Shown here: piece by piece, positions 26,008-33,095 of the stretch | How positions within the stretch are numbered: the stretch's first letter is position 1 | Layout of the letters: each line of letters begins with the position of its first letter | Assembly: GCF_036568125.1 (NCBI RefSeq) | Contig: NZ_DATCTF010000010.1 | Span: 496,001 to 560,000, forward strand | Source of the DNA: Magnetovibrio sp. | GTDB lineage: Bacteria > Pseudomonadota > Alphaproteobacteria > Rhodospirillales > Magnetovibrionaceae | Direction: 5' to 3' | DNA length: 64,000 bases | Notes under the pieces: generated by a model | The model's database searches: none | What the model was told of the DNA's origin: nothing | What the model saw: the letters and a program-made list of their open reading frames with translations, nothing else | Translations under genes and position numbers: made by a program

Positions 26008-27672
26008 TCAGTTCGCGCCGTGCGGCCCCGGTCCGGTGGCGGTAAGACCGATGAGTTCGGGCGCCGCGTCGGCGGACAGTTCGACGGTGCCGCCGCTGAC
26101 CATCACCCGGTTGCGGCCTTCGGCCTTGGCGGTGTAGAGCGCCTTGTCGGCCTTGGCCATGATGGCGTGGATGTCGGTGTCGTCCTTTTGCAGCATCGCC
26201 ACGCCGATCGACGCGGTGACCTTGATGGTGCGTTTGTCCCAACGGATGTTGAGGTCTTGAATGTCGCTGCGGATGCGTTCCGCCAGCGCAATCGCGCCAA
26301 CCAAGTCTGTTTCGGGCAGCATCAGGGCGAACTCTTCGCCGCCGATGCGTCCCAGCACATCGGGCCCGCGCAAGATGCTTTTGACCGAGGTGACGAAGCG
26401 GCGCAGCACCTCGTCGCCGCCGGCATGACCGAAGGCGTCGTTGATCTTCTTGAAAAAGTCGAGGTCGATCATCAACACCGAAAGCGGATGGCCGTAGCGT
26501 TTGGCGCGCGGCACTTCGGTGGAGGCCTCATAGATGAAATGGCGGCGATTGTAGGCCCCGGTCAGGCCGTCGGTGGTGGCCAGGGCGCGCAGCTCTTCTT
26601 CCATTTTCTTTTGCAACGAGATGTCGATGATCATGCCGTTGAACACGATCTCTTCGTCGCTGACCGGCACCGGCTTGGAGATGCCGCGCCACCATTTTTC
26701 TTCGCCGGACGGCGTCAGGAAACGGCCTTCGAACGACCAGTCTGTGCGTTTTTCGAACGCGTCCTGAACGGTTTTGAGATAGCGTTCCTCGTCGTCGGGG
26801 TGGATAGAAAGCGCCTGCCAGTTCCTTTGCAGTTCGGCGGCGCTGACGCCGTACAATTCCTTGCAGCGCGGGCTGACATAAAGATAGCCGCGTTCGCCGC
26901 CGCGCCGTTCGTACCATTGGAAAATCACCCCGGGCACGTTTGCGGCCATGTCGCGGAACTTGCGTTCCGATGTTTCCAACGCGGCCTTTTCGCGCTCATA
27001 CGCGGTGATTTGACTGCGCAAACGGTTGACCAAACCGAACACGATCAAACCGATCACGCCCATGACGGGGATGAACACCCAGCCGAAATAGACCAGATTG
27101 GCGCCGGTGTCGGAGGTTTCGTTCAGCGCCTGCTCGGCAACCCCGGCCTGTTGGCGCCAAGCCCAGCGCAGCTGATCCAAAGCCGCGATGGCGGCGTCGG
27201 GGTTGAGGTCGATGCGGGTGTCGATTTGTGCCGGCGTCATGCCGGTTTGGCGCAATTTGGGAATTTCCTGGACCTGGGCGCGGCTTTTGAGCACCAGGGC
27301 TTTGAGATCGTCGAGCGCCGCCGTTTCGGCCTCGTTGATTTCGAGTAAGCGGTATGAGTCGATGGCGTTTTTGGCTTGGTCCAGATCGATGTCGATCCAC
27401 GTCAGGACATGATCTTTGCCATGCAACAGATAGTCCTTGAGGTGTTGGGCGAAACCGGAATAGCCCAGATACTGGTGCATTTGGGTCAGGTAGGTGATCT
27501 TTTGCTCAGACACTTGGTCGTAGTGATGCCATGTGGCGCGCATGTCGCTGAACAGGCGGATGGCGTTCGCGCCGATATAAACCCCGCCGATGGCGGTCGC
27601 GACGATCAGCACCATGGCGAGAGAACTGATGGTGTTCCAGCGTGAGGCGATGGGGGTCTTGATGATCGACAT
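26008..27672 (-). CDS. Membrane diguanylate cyclase with PAS and GGDEF domains
   Basis: About 554 aa. Two transmembrane helices (about 15-35 and 195-215) frame a periplasmic helical sensor region of about 160 residues. A PAS domain follows (FRDMAANVPGVIFQWYERR, with a PAC end FNGMIIDISLQ), then a GGDEF domain with TDGLTGAYNRRHF, DLDFFKKINDAFGHAGGDE and the active GGEEF motif in RIGGEEFALML. It should make c-di-GMP. Start is uncertain: ATG 27672 is used, with ATG 27681 and TTG 27708 in frame upstream. No RxxD inhibitory site is apparent before GGEEF (RGPDVLGRIGGEEF carries RGPD, which does fit RxxD spacing and may be one). Confidence 0.92.
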   Translation of the reverse strand: MSIIKTPIASRWNTISSLAMVLIVATAIGGVYIGANAIRLFSDMRATWHHYDQVSEQKITYLTQMHQYLGYSGFAQHLKDYLLHGKDHVLTWIDIDLDQAKNAIDSYRLLEINEAETAALDDLKALVLKSRAQVQEIPKLRQTGMTPAQIDTRIDLNPDAAIAALDQLRWAWRQQAGVAEQALNETSDTGANLVYFGWVFIPVMGVIGLIVFGLVNRLRSQITAYEREKAALETSERKFRDMAANVPGVIFQWYERRGGERGYLYVSPRCKELYGVSAAELQRNWQALSIHPDDEERYLKTVQDAFEKRTDWSFEGRFLTPSGEEKWWRGISKPVPVSDEEIVFNGMIIDISLQKKMEEELRALATTDGLTGAYNRRHFIYEASTEVPRAKRYGHPLSVLMIDLDFFKKINDAFGHAGGDEVLRRFVTSVKSILRGPDVLGRIGGEEFALMLPETDLVGAIALAERIRSDIQDLNIRWDKRTIKVTASIGVAMLQKDDTDIHAIMAKADKALYTAKAEGRNRVMVSGGTVELSADAAPELIGLTATGPGPHGAN

Positions 27673-27791
27673 AAGCCGCATTTGTCGGTCCAGAGCTCTT
27701 GGGGCCAAATTTGCATCCGCACGCTAGAAAATGCGCGGGACAAAGGCAAACGAAGGTTATGTGACGGTTGTGTGAAGGATTTGGGCGTAAC

Positions 27792-27832
27792 AAAAAGCGC
27801 GACCCCGATGATTTCGAGGTCGCGCTTCTTTT
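27792..27832 (-). terminator. Intrinsic terminator after the exported repeat protein gene
   Basis: AAGCGCGACC at 27795-27804 pairs with GGTCGCGCTT at 27818-27827. Read leftward the stem is followed by TTTTTG, so it ends the transcript of the gene at 27866-28186. Confidence 0.85.
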
Positions 27833-27865
27833 GACAACGACGGTCAGGGAGGAGGGGGGGAGGGA

Positions 27866-28186
27866 TTAACCGTCGATGTCGTTGTATGCGTCGTATTCGG
27901 CGTGGTTCAGACGCTTGGCCAATTCGGAAGCGTTCGGCTTATCGGATTTCGGCTGGATGAAGATGCCTTTTTCCGCCATCACTTCGTAACGGGCGTGGTT
28001 GACCTTGCGCGGCTCGGCCTTTTTGGCGGTTTTGCCGGGCATCTGCGTGATGATGCCGAGGTCGGCCTGGGTTTCGTACTGTGCATAGGTGTCAGCGGCC
28101 AGGGCTTGTCCCGCGGAAATCGCGATGAAGAAGGAAGCAGCGGCGCCAAAGACGAGGGCATAAACGAGTTTGTTGGTCTGGGTCAT
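27866..28186 (-). CDS. Small exported protein with YAxYE-type repeats, function unknown
   Basis: 106 aa. A clear signal peptide covers residues 1-30 (cleavage near AGQALA/AD). The mature protein of about 75 residues has three related units: YAQYETQADLGIITQ (34-48), HARYEVMAEKGIFIQ (64-78) and the short HAEYDAYNDIDG (95-106), separated by Lys-rich linkers. No cysteine. GGATCC-type AGGATCC precedes ATG by few bases (AAGGATCC). It has its own terminator and a tandem operator about 100 bases upstream, so it is a free-standing regulated gene. I do not recognise the family; a periplasmic stress or metal-related role is only a guess. Confidence 0.75.
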   Translation of the reverse strand: MTQTNKLVYALVFGAAASFFIAISAGQALAADTYAQYETQADLGIITQMPGKTAKKAEPRKVNHARYEVMAEKGIFIQPKSDKPNASELAKRLNHAEYDAYNDIDG

Positions 28187-28283
28187 AATTTGGATCCTTT
28201 CGGGGGACTGAATTGCGTTTGTTTAATGTTTTGTTCGTTGGAGGCATTCTAAACACGTGGAATTGAACCGAACCTGAAACCTA

Positions 28284-28305
28284 CGTTCAGCTTGCGTTCA
28301 GGTTG
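28284..28305. promoter_or_regulatory. 11-bp tandem direct repeat, OmpR/PhoB-type operator
   Basis: CGTTCAGCTTG (28284-28294) is followed at once by CGTTCAGGTTG (28295-28305), ten of eleven bases identical. Tandem 11-bp repeats are how PhoB/OmpR-family regulators bind head-to-tail. A third imperfect half (TTCAG reversed in CCTGAA) lies next to it. It sits about 98 bases upstream of the exported repeat protein start. The regulator is not identified. Confidence 0.55.
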
Positions 28306-28429
28306 CATTAGAAAAATCGCATATAATGGGTTCAAAATTTTGATAATAAACAAAAATAGTAATAAGTAACCATTTGGTATGCGTAATTTGCATGTCAGTT
28401 ATGCACTTAAAAGAAAGCATTTCTGATGC

Positions 28430-28463
28430 ATAAAGAAAACGGCCCCGGTGGAGAGCCGGGGCC
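28430..28463 (-). terminator. Orphan leftward intrinsic terminator
   Basis: GGCCCCGG (28441-28448) and CCGGGGCC (28456-28463) form an 8-bp GC stem with a 7-base loop. Read on the minus strand it is followed by GTTTTCTTT. No annotated gene ends here, which implies a short unannotated leftward transcript from the right. Confidence 0.7.
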
Positions 28464-28652
28464 GCTGCCGCTGGAGACGCGGACTTTGGCAAGGTCGGCA
28501 AATCCGCCTTTGGGGAAACGGACTTGCTGACACGATTATGCGCGAGGACGACCGCACGGCCTGTGCAATCGCTCACAGGTCTGCGTTATTTCAGCCAAAA
28601 GCTGGTATATGAAAAAAAAGGGTTCAGAGGGCCAGCTCTTCGCGGCTGCGCA

Positions 28653-28727
28653 CTACCAAAGCACGACAATCATTAGGCCAAGCACTCCCCAACCCATGAC
28701 GGTCAGAATGCCCCACATCGTTTTCAT
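28653..28727 (-). CDS. Possible 24-aa membrane miniprotein
   Basis: ATG 28727 to TAG at 28653 encodes 24 residues starting MKTMWGILTVMGWGVLGL and ending in VVLW, a single hydrophobic helix. Ribosome binding is weak. It lies about 190 bases upstream of an orphan leftward terminator and just left of the tRNA terminator. Small bitopic proteins of this type act as subunits of larger membrane complexes, but chance ORFs of this size are common. Confidence 0.3.
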   Translation of the reverse strand: MKTMWGILTVMGWGVLGLMIVVLW

Positions 28728-28762
28728 GTCGCCAGTATCGCATCAAAACCAGTGCTACAGAA

Positions 28763-28803
28763 TAAAATAAAGGGCCAGCCCATCTCTGGGCTGGCCCTTT
28801 TAT
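28763..28803 (-). terminator. Terminator of the tRNA-Cys/tRNA-Asn transcript
   Basis: AGGGCCAGCCC (28771-28781) pairs with GGGCTGGCCCT (28788-28798), an 11-bp perfect stem with a 6-base loop. Read leftward it is followed by TTATTTTATT. It begins directly after the tRNA-Asn 3' end. Confidence 0.9.
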
Positions 28804-28878
28804 TGGCTCCGGCGGTAAGATTCGAACTTACGACCGATCGATTAACAGTCGATTGCTCTACCACTGAGCTACGCCGGA
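28804..28878 (-). tRNA. tRNA-Asn (GTT)
   Basis: 75 bases on the minus strand with encoded CCA (28804-28806). Acceptor TCCGGCG pairs with CGCCGGA. D arm GCTCAGTGGTAGAGC, anticodon loop CTGTTAA giving GTT, and T loop GTTCGAATC are all regular. It follows tRNA-Cys by 26 bases. Confidence 0.97.
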
Positions 28879-28904
28879 TCAAGCGTGCCGTTGCGAGGCG
28901 GGGA

Positions 28905-28978
28905 TGGAGGCGCGGACCAGAATCGAACTGGTGTACACGGCTTTGCAGGCCGCTGCGTAGCCACTCCGCCACCGCGCC
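28905..28978 (-). tRNA. tRNA-Cys (GCA)
   Basis: 74 bases on the minus strand with encoded CCA (28905-28907). Acceptor GGCGCGG pairs with CCGCGCC. Anticodon loop CTGCAAA gives GCA, and the T loop is GTTCGATTC. It is the first tRNA of a two-tRNA transcript. Confidence 0.97.
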
Positions 28979-29386
28979 ATCCCGCCCTTTGCAAACCGTG
29001 GCTATCGGCTTGGTTTGCAAGGGGAGCCGTGAGGCTCCGTTCCTTCTTGCGAAGGTCCTCCTCGCGAAGGCGCTGGAACATAGAACGCTCATCCCTCCCG
29101 GTCAAGCACCCGAGTTGGGGTTTTTGAATTTTTTTTGTAACCTCCCGCACGGCCCCGGATTTCGGGTGAATTATGGTGCTTTTCAAGGCCTTCGTGGTGG
29201 TTCTTCGCGACCGATAGTGACGCTGGGGTCGCTTTGAAACAGCCCATCAACTCCATTGTGCGGCGCGCCTGCCTCGGGCTATAGTGCCGGTCAATTGGGG
29301 TGGTTTTCGCGCCTGGGGGACGAAAATTGCCGATTTACGCTTACGCCGCGCGTGCTGCGCGGCTTCTTGACGGAGGGGTTCAGCCC
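28979..29386. other. Intergenic region: tRNA promoter and structured leader, then PCMT-like upstream region
   Basis: 408 bases. Left part: leader of the leftward tRNA transcript with two hairpins, TTGCAAACC/GGTTTGCAA (28989-29020) and GGAGCC/GGCTCC (29023-29038), and its promoter. Right part (29110-29386): upstream region of the rightward PCMT-like gene, with an oligo-T tract near 29126-29137 and no ORF that I trust. Confidence 0.6.
29078..29106 (-). promoter_or_regulatory. Sigma-70 promoter of the tRNA-Cys/tRNA-Asn unit
   Basis: On the minus strand TTGACC (29106-29101) and TATGTT (29083-29078) are separated by exactly 17 bases. Transcription would start near 29071, leaving a leader of about 90 bases before tRNA-Cys. 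Confidence 0.75.
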
Positions 29387-30049
29387 ATGGATTTCGCGCG
29401 CGCTCGCCACAATATGGTCGAAGGCCAGATTCGCACCAATAAAGTCACCGACACCTTGGTCGTCGACGTGCTGGACGAATTGCCGCGTGAGGTTTTTGTC
29501 GCCGACTCTTTGAAAAGTCTCGCTTACATCGACGAAGACCTGATGGTCGGCCCGGGACGCATTTTGATGGAGCCGATGGTCCTGGCGCGCATGATGCAAG
29601 CCGCCGCCATCGAGGAAACCGATTTGGCCCTGGTGATCGCCGCCGCCACTGGATACGAGGCCGCCGCCATCGCGAAAATCGCATCCGCCGTGGTGGCGAT
29701 CGAATCCGATTCCGATCTGCACCGCGCGGCGATGGAGAATCTGGCCGCGCAGGGTGCCGACACCGTCTCGATGTTGAAAGGCGACCTCGCCAAAGGTCAT
29801 CCGGGACAGGGCCCTTACGACGTCATTTTCATCAACGGCGCGGCGGCCCAAGTGCCGGCCAGCCTGATCGATCAACTGGCCGACGGCGGGCGTCTGGTTT
29901 ACGTCAAGCCCGGCGCTCAGGGCATTCCCGGCACCGGTAAGGCCATGCTGGTGAGCAAGGCCGACGGCGTGGTGTCCGAAATCGAATTGTTCGACGCCAA
30001 CGTGCCCGCGCTGCCGGAATTCGCCGCCAAGCCGCAGTTCAGCTTCTAA
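29387..30049 (+). CDS. PCMT-family protein with degenerate SAM-binding motif
   Basis: About 220 aa, related to protein-L-isoaspartate O-methyltransferase (MVEGQIRTNKVTD at the N-terminus and PREVFVAD). The SAM motif I, which reads EIGTGSGYQAA in the true Pcm encoded at 57.4 kb, is here VIAAATGYEAA, with the acidic residue and two glycines lost. The block GGRLVYVKPG is kept. GGAGGGG lies 8 bases before ATG 29387. The gene stands ahead of rhodanese, tolC and popZ. Methyltransferase activity is doubtful; the family name is kept by descent. Confidence 0.85.
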   Translation: MDFARARHNMVEGQIRTNKVTDTLVVDVLDELPREVFVADSLKSLAYIDEDLMVGPGRILMEPMVLARMMQAAAIEETDLALVIAAATGYEAAAIAKIASAVVAIESDSDLHRAAMENLAAQGADTVSMLKGDLAKGHPGQGPYDVIFINGAAAQVPASLIDQLADGGRLVYVKPGAQGIPGTGKAMLVSKADGVVSEIELFDANVPALPEFAAKPQFSF

Positions 30050-30201
30050 GAGCACATCCGCCGGTTCGGCGGACAAAATGCTTGTGGGACTTGATATTCC
30101 CTTATTTAAGAATTATCTAATATTGAAATCTGGTGCGCAGGGCGGTTATCGCCGTCTTTGCGGCGCCAGTTTCCGACAATGCGTGTGAAAGAGACAACAA
30201 T

Positions 30202-30543
30202 ATGTGGGATCCTCTTATGACGAATGCGCCGCTGCCCCTCGAAATCGACGCTCACGGTTTGCACAAGATCCAAACCGAAAAGCTCAACGCCGCCTTTATC
30301 GATGTCCGCATGCCCTGGGAAGTGGCCCAGGCCCCGGCCGGCGACAGCCCCAACATTCCGCTCAACCAGTTGCCGCAGCACTTGGATCAGCTGCCCAAGG
30401 CCGACCATCTGGTGATCATTTGCGCGCATGGCAATCGTTCGATGATGGCGGCGCAGTGGTTGCGCCAAAACGGCTTCCACACCGCGCAGTCGCTGATGGG
30501 CGGCATGGCGTCGTGGCGCCGCTATCAGGAAATGGTCGCTTAA
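30202..30543 (+). CDS. Rhodanese-like domain protein
   Basis: About 113 aa, single rhodanese domain. FIDVRMPWEVAQAPAGDSPNIPL matches the first half in fold (DVR-WE), and the active-site loop is ICAHGNRSMMAAQWL, a CxxGxRS loop with the catalytic Cys present. Such domains carry persulfide sulfur. ATG 30202 is chosen for position after AAAGAGACAAC; ATG 30217 is also possible. It lies between the PCMT-like gene and tolC. Confidence 0.88.
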   Translation: MWDPLMTNAPLPLEIDAHGLHKIQTEKLNAAFIDVRMPWEVAQAPAGDSPNIPLNQLPQHLDQLPKADHLVIICAHGNRSMMAAQWLRQNGFHTAQSLMGGMASWRRYQEMVA

Positions 30544-30720
30544 AAGCGCTGATTTCCTAAGCGTATAGACTCACCAAACGTTAACACCTGAGGGCTATGG
30601 TCTTTACATCGGGCGATGTATAGTCTTGGCTTCGGTTTGTATTGGGATTCTCGTTTCGGCTTTTTGACGGGCGGTTTCCCGTTGGACTTCCCCTTTCGGG
30701 CCGCCGAGGCCCGGACATAC

Positions 30721-32133
30721 ATGAAAAGCGCGAAGATAATGATGCAAGGCATGATGAAAAATCTCAAAAGCACGGTTTCTCGGGCAGTTCTCATCGGTTG
30801 CGTTGTCGGCGCCAGTGCGGCTCCGGCGCAGGCCGAGTCTTTGTTGAATGCCTTGGCCAAGGCTTATGCGACCAACCCGACCTTGCAAGCGACGCGCGCC
30901 ACCACCCGCGCCACCGACGAAGGCGTCGCCCAGGCGCTTTCGGGCTGGCGTCCGTCGGTGTCCGCGACCGGCACCACGTCGCTCAAGCAACAAGAAACCA
31001 GCACCAATCCCGGGCGGGAAATTGACACCCGTCCAAAGACCTTGTCGCTCAACATCAGCCAATCGCTGTTTGCCGGTGGTCAGACCACGGCGGACATTTC
31101 CGCAGCTGAAAACAAAGTGCGCGCGCAACGGGCGCGGCTGTTGACGTCTGAGCAGACGGTGCTGTTGGACGCCGCGACGGCGTACCTCAACGTGTTGCGC
31201 GATCAGGCCGTGGTGGAACTTAACGTCAAGAACGAACAGGTTCTGGCCAGTCAGCTCGAAGCGACCCAGGACCGCTTCAACGTCGGTGAAATCACCCGCA
31301 CCGACGTGCACCAGGCCGAATCGCGCTTGGCCGGCGCCGCCGCCGACCGCATCCAGGCCGAAGGCACCCTGGAATCGTCCCGCGCCGCCTATGCGAACTT
31401 GATGGGCGAGGCCGCCGCCTCTTTGGAGGCACCGCGCTTGTCTTTGCCGTTGCCCCCCAGCTTGGCCGAAGCCTTGAAACTGGCGGATAAAGCCAACCCC
31501 AGCGTGGTCGCCGCCGAATTCGATGAAAAAGCCGCGGTGGATGCAATCGACAGCACCAGCGGACAGTTGTTGCCTTCGGTGGATCTGAGCGGCAGCGCAT
31601 CGCGCTCGCTCGACACGGCATCGAAGGACTATTGGGCCAACGCTTATGAAGCCAAGGTGACCATGAGCGTTCCTTTGTACCAAAGCGGTACGGTCTATTC
31701 CAAGCTGCGGCAAGCCCGTCAAACGGCCTCGGCCTCGCGCCTGACCACCGATCAAACGCGCCGCAACGTGGCCGAACAGGTGCGCACCGCATGGGAAACA
31801 TTGGCCAGCACGCGGGCGCGAATCGAAGCCATCAAAACCCAGGTTCTGGCCGCCGAAACGGCTCTGGAAGGCGTTCAACGCGAAGCCAGCGTGGGCTCGC
31901 GAACGGTTCTCGACGTTCTCGATGCCGAGCAGGAATTGCTGGACGCGCGCGTAAATCTTGTTAAATCTCAAAGGGATGAGACAGTTGCGGAGTTGACTCT
32001 GTTGTCGTCCATCGGCAGTCTGACCGCAGCGGATTTGAACCTCGCTGTGGATTTATATGATGCACAAGGGCATTATCAGGGGGTCCGGGATAAGTGGTTT
32101 GGTGGCGATGTTGGGGACAATGCCGTCAAGTAA
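30721..32133 (+). CDS. tolC: TolC-family outer membrane efflux/secretion channel
   Basis: About 470 aa with a signal peptide ending APAQA/ES. The mature start ESLLNALAKAYATNPTLQA is standard for TolC. Two OEP repeats follow, with SLNISQSLFAGGQT, VLLDAATAYLNVLRDQA and VGSRTVLDVLDAEQELLDA. TolC forms the outer membrane duct for type I secretion and drug efflux, and may serve the exporter/adaptor pair at 15.8-19.7 kb. Several Met codons near the N-terminus (30721, 30739, 30751) leave the exact start open. Confidence 0.93.
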   Translation: MKSAKIMMQGMMKNLKSTVSRAVLIGCVVGASAAPAQAESLLNALAKAYATNPTLQATRATTRATDEGVAQALSGWRPSVSATGTTSLKQQETSTNPGREIDTRPKTLSLNISQSLFAGGQTTADISAAENKVRAQRARLLTSEQTVLLDAATAYLNVLRDQAVVELNVKNEQVLASQLEATQDRFNVGEITRTDVHQAESRLAGAAADRIQAEGTLESSRAAYANLMGEAAASLEAPRLSLPLPPSLAEALKLADKANPSVVAAEFDEKAAVDAIDSTSGQLLPSVDLSGSASRSLDTASKDYWANAYEAKVTMSVPLYQSGTVYSKLRQARQTASASRLTTDQTRRNVAEQVRTAWETLASTRARIEAIKTQVLAAETALEGVQREASVGSRTVLDVLDAEQELLDARVNLVKSQRDETVAELTLLSSIGSLTAADLNLAVDLYDAQGHYQGVRDKWFGGDVGDNAVK

Positions 32134-32184
32134 ATTGTTGATAATACCGGGTCAGAATCACCTCGGGGGATAAGCGAGCTTTTT

Positions 32185-32988
32185 ATGAGCGAAGACGCGC
32201 AAGGACAAAACGGCGAAGAGCCATCGATGGAGGACATCCTGGCCTCTATCCGCCGCATCCTATCGGAGGACGGTGAGGAAGAGGCTCCGGCTGCAGAGCC
32301 CGCACCTGCGGAAAACGATATGGCTGCCGCCATGGCGGAAATGGCGGCCGAGCCCGCGCCAGCACCGGAACCTGAACCGGAAGAAGAAATGGACATGGCT
32401 GCCGCCATGGCCGAAATGGAAGCCGAGCCCGAGCCGGAACCCGAAGAAGAAATGGACATGGCCGCGCTTATGGCGCAAATGGAGGCCGAAGAGGCATCCG
32501 AGCCGGAACCGGCGCCGATGATCGAATTGGCCGAGGACGAGCCCGAGCCGGAACCCGTTCCAGAACCGGTCGCTCCGCCGCCACCGCCCGTTGCTCCGGC
32601 ACCGGTGCGCGAAGCCGCACCGCCACCACCGCCGCCGCCGCCACCACCACCGCGTCCGGGGGGCGAGCCCGATATCTCTTCGATCCTCGATTTGACCGAA
32701 GAGATGATCACCACGCTTCCGGAAGGTGCGGAAATGGCCAACGCGATCATCTCTGCCGGGGCTTACCGGGCCTCGACGGACGTCTTGGCCGATTTGGCGC
32801 GCGCCATCTTAAGCCAGCGCGAACTGCAAATCGGCGGATCGGACGTCACCCTCGAAGGCATGGTGCGCGAAATGATGCGTCCGCTGCTGAAAGAGTGGCT
32901 GGACCAGAACCTGCCGTACCTGATCGAGCGTCTTGTCAAAAAGGAAATCGACCGCATGATCAATCGAGCGGAGCGGTTGGACGACTGA
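32185..32988 (+). CDS. popZ: PopZ-type polar organising protein (DUF2497) with internal helix repeats
   Basis: 267 aa. N-terminal helix EEPSMEDILASIRRILSEDGE (recruits partners in Caulobacter), a long acidic Pro/Glu/Ala-rich disordered middle, and C-terminal oligomerisation helices (LEGMVREMMRPLLKEWLDQN and on). The middle holds three copies of DMAA(A/L)MA(E/Q)M at residues 45, 70 and 91 and then proline runs at 131-156. PopZ forms a polar matrix that anchors centromere and signalling proteins. The gene order tolC-popZ-valS is common in Alphaproteobacteria. A terminator follows the stop. Confidence 0.92.
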   Translation: MSEDAQGQNGEEPSMEDILASIRRILSEDGEEEAPAAEPAPAENDMAAAMAEMAAEPAPAPEPEPEEEMDMAAAMAEMEAEPEPEPEEEMDMAALMAQMEAEEASEPEPAPMIELAEDEPEPEPVPEPVAPPPPPVAPAPVREAAPPPPPPPPPPPRPGGEPDISSILDLTEEMITTLPEGAEMANAIISAGAYRASTDVLADLARAILSQRELQIGGSDVTLEGMVREMMRPLLKEWLDQNLPYLIERLVKKEIDRMINRAERLDD

Positions 32989-33005
32989 ACGTCTTAAGAC
33001 CTCAA

Positions 33006-33042
33006 ACAAAACGCCGCCCAGGCTTCCCCGGGCGGCGTTTTT
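33006..33042 (+). terminator. Intrinsic terminator after popZ
   Basis: ACGCCGCCC (33011-33019) pairs with GGGCGGCGT, followed by TTTTT, with A-run on the left. Confidence 0.9.
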
Positions 33043-33095
33043 GCTATAGAAACCAGAGCTTCATCTATTCGAGTTCAAGCCACGGACAGCACATC

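Larger units (their letters stand above)
28187..28652. other. Gene-free stretch with tandem operator, orphan terminator and possible small transcript
   Basis: 466 bases. The left side is the promoter region of the exported repeat protein, with an 11-bp tandem repeat and a TTTAGAAT -10-like element (minus strand). The centre (28305-28435) is strongly AT-rich. At 28441-28463 a leftward terminator stands without an assigned gene upstream. The stretch 28464-28640 may belong to a small leftward transcript; it has one inverted repeat CCTGTG/CACAGG. Confidence 0.5.

Noticed and set aside
28298-28576. 92-aa ORF on the minus strand
   Set aside because: It runs through the orphan terminator hairpin and the AT-rich promoter region, and lacks a ribosome binding site.
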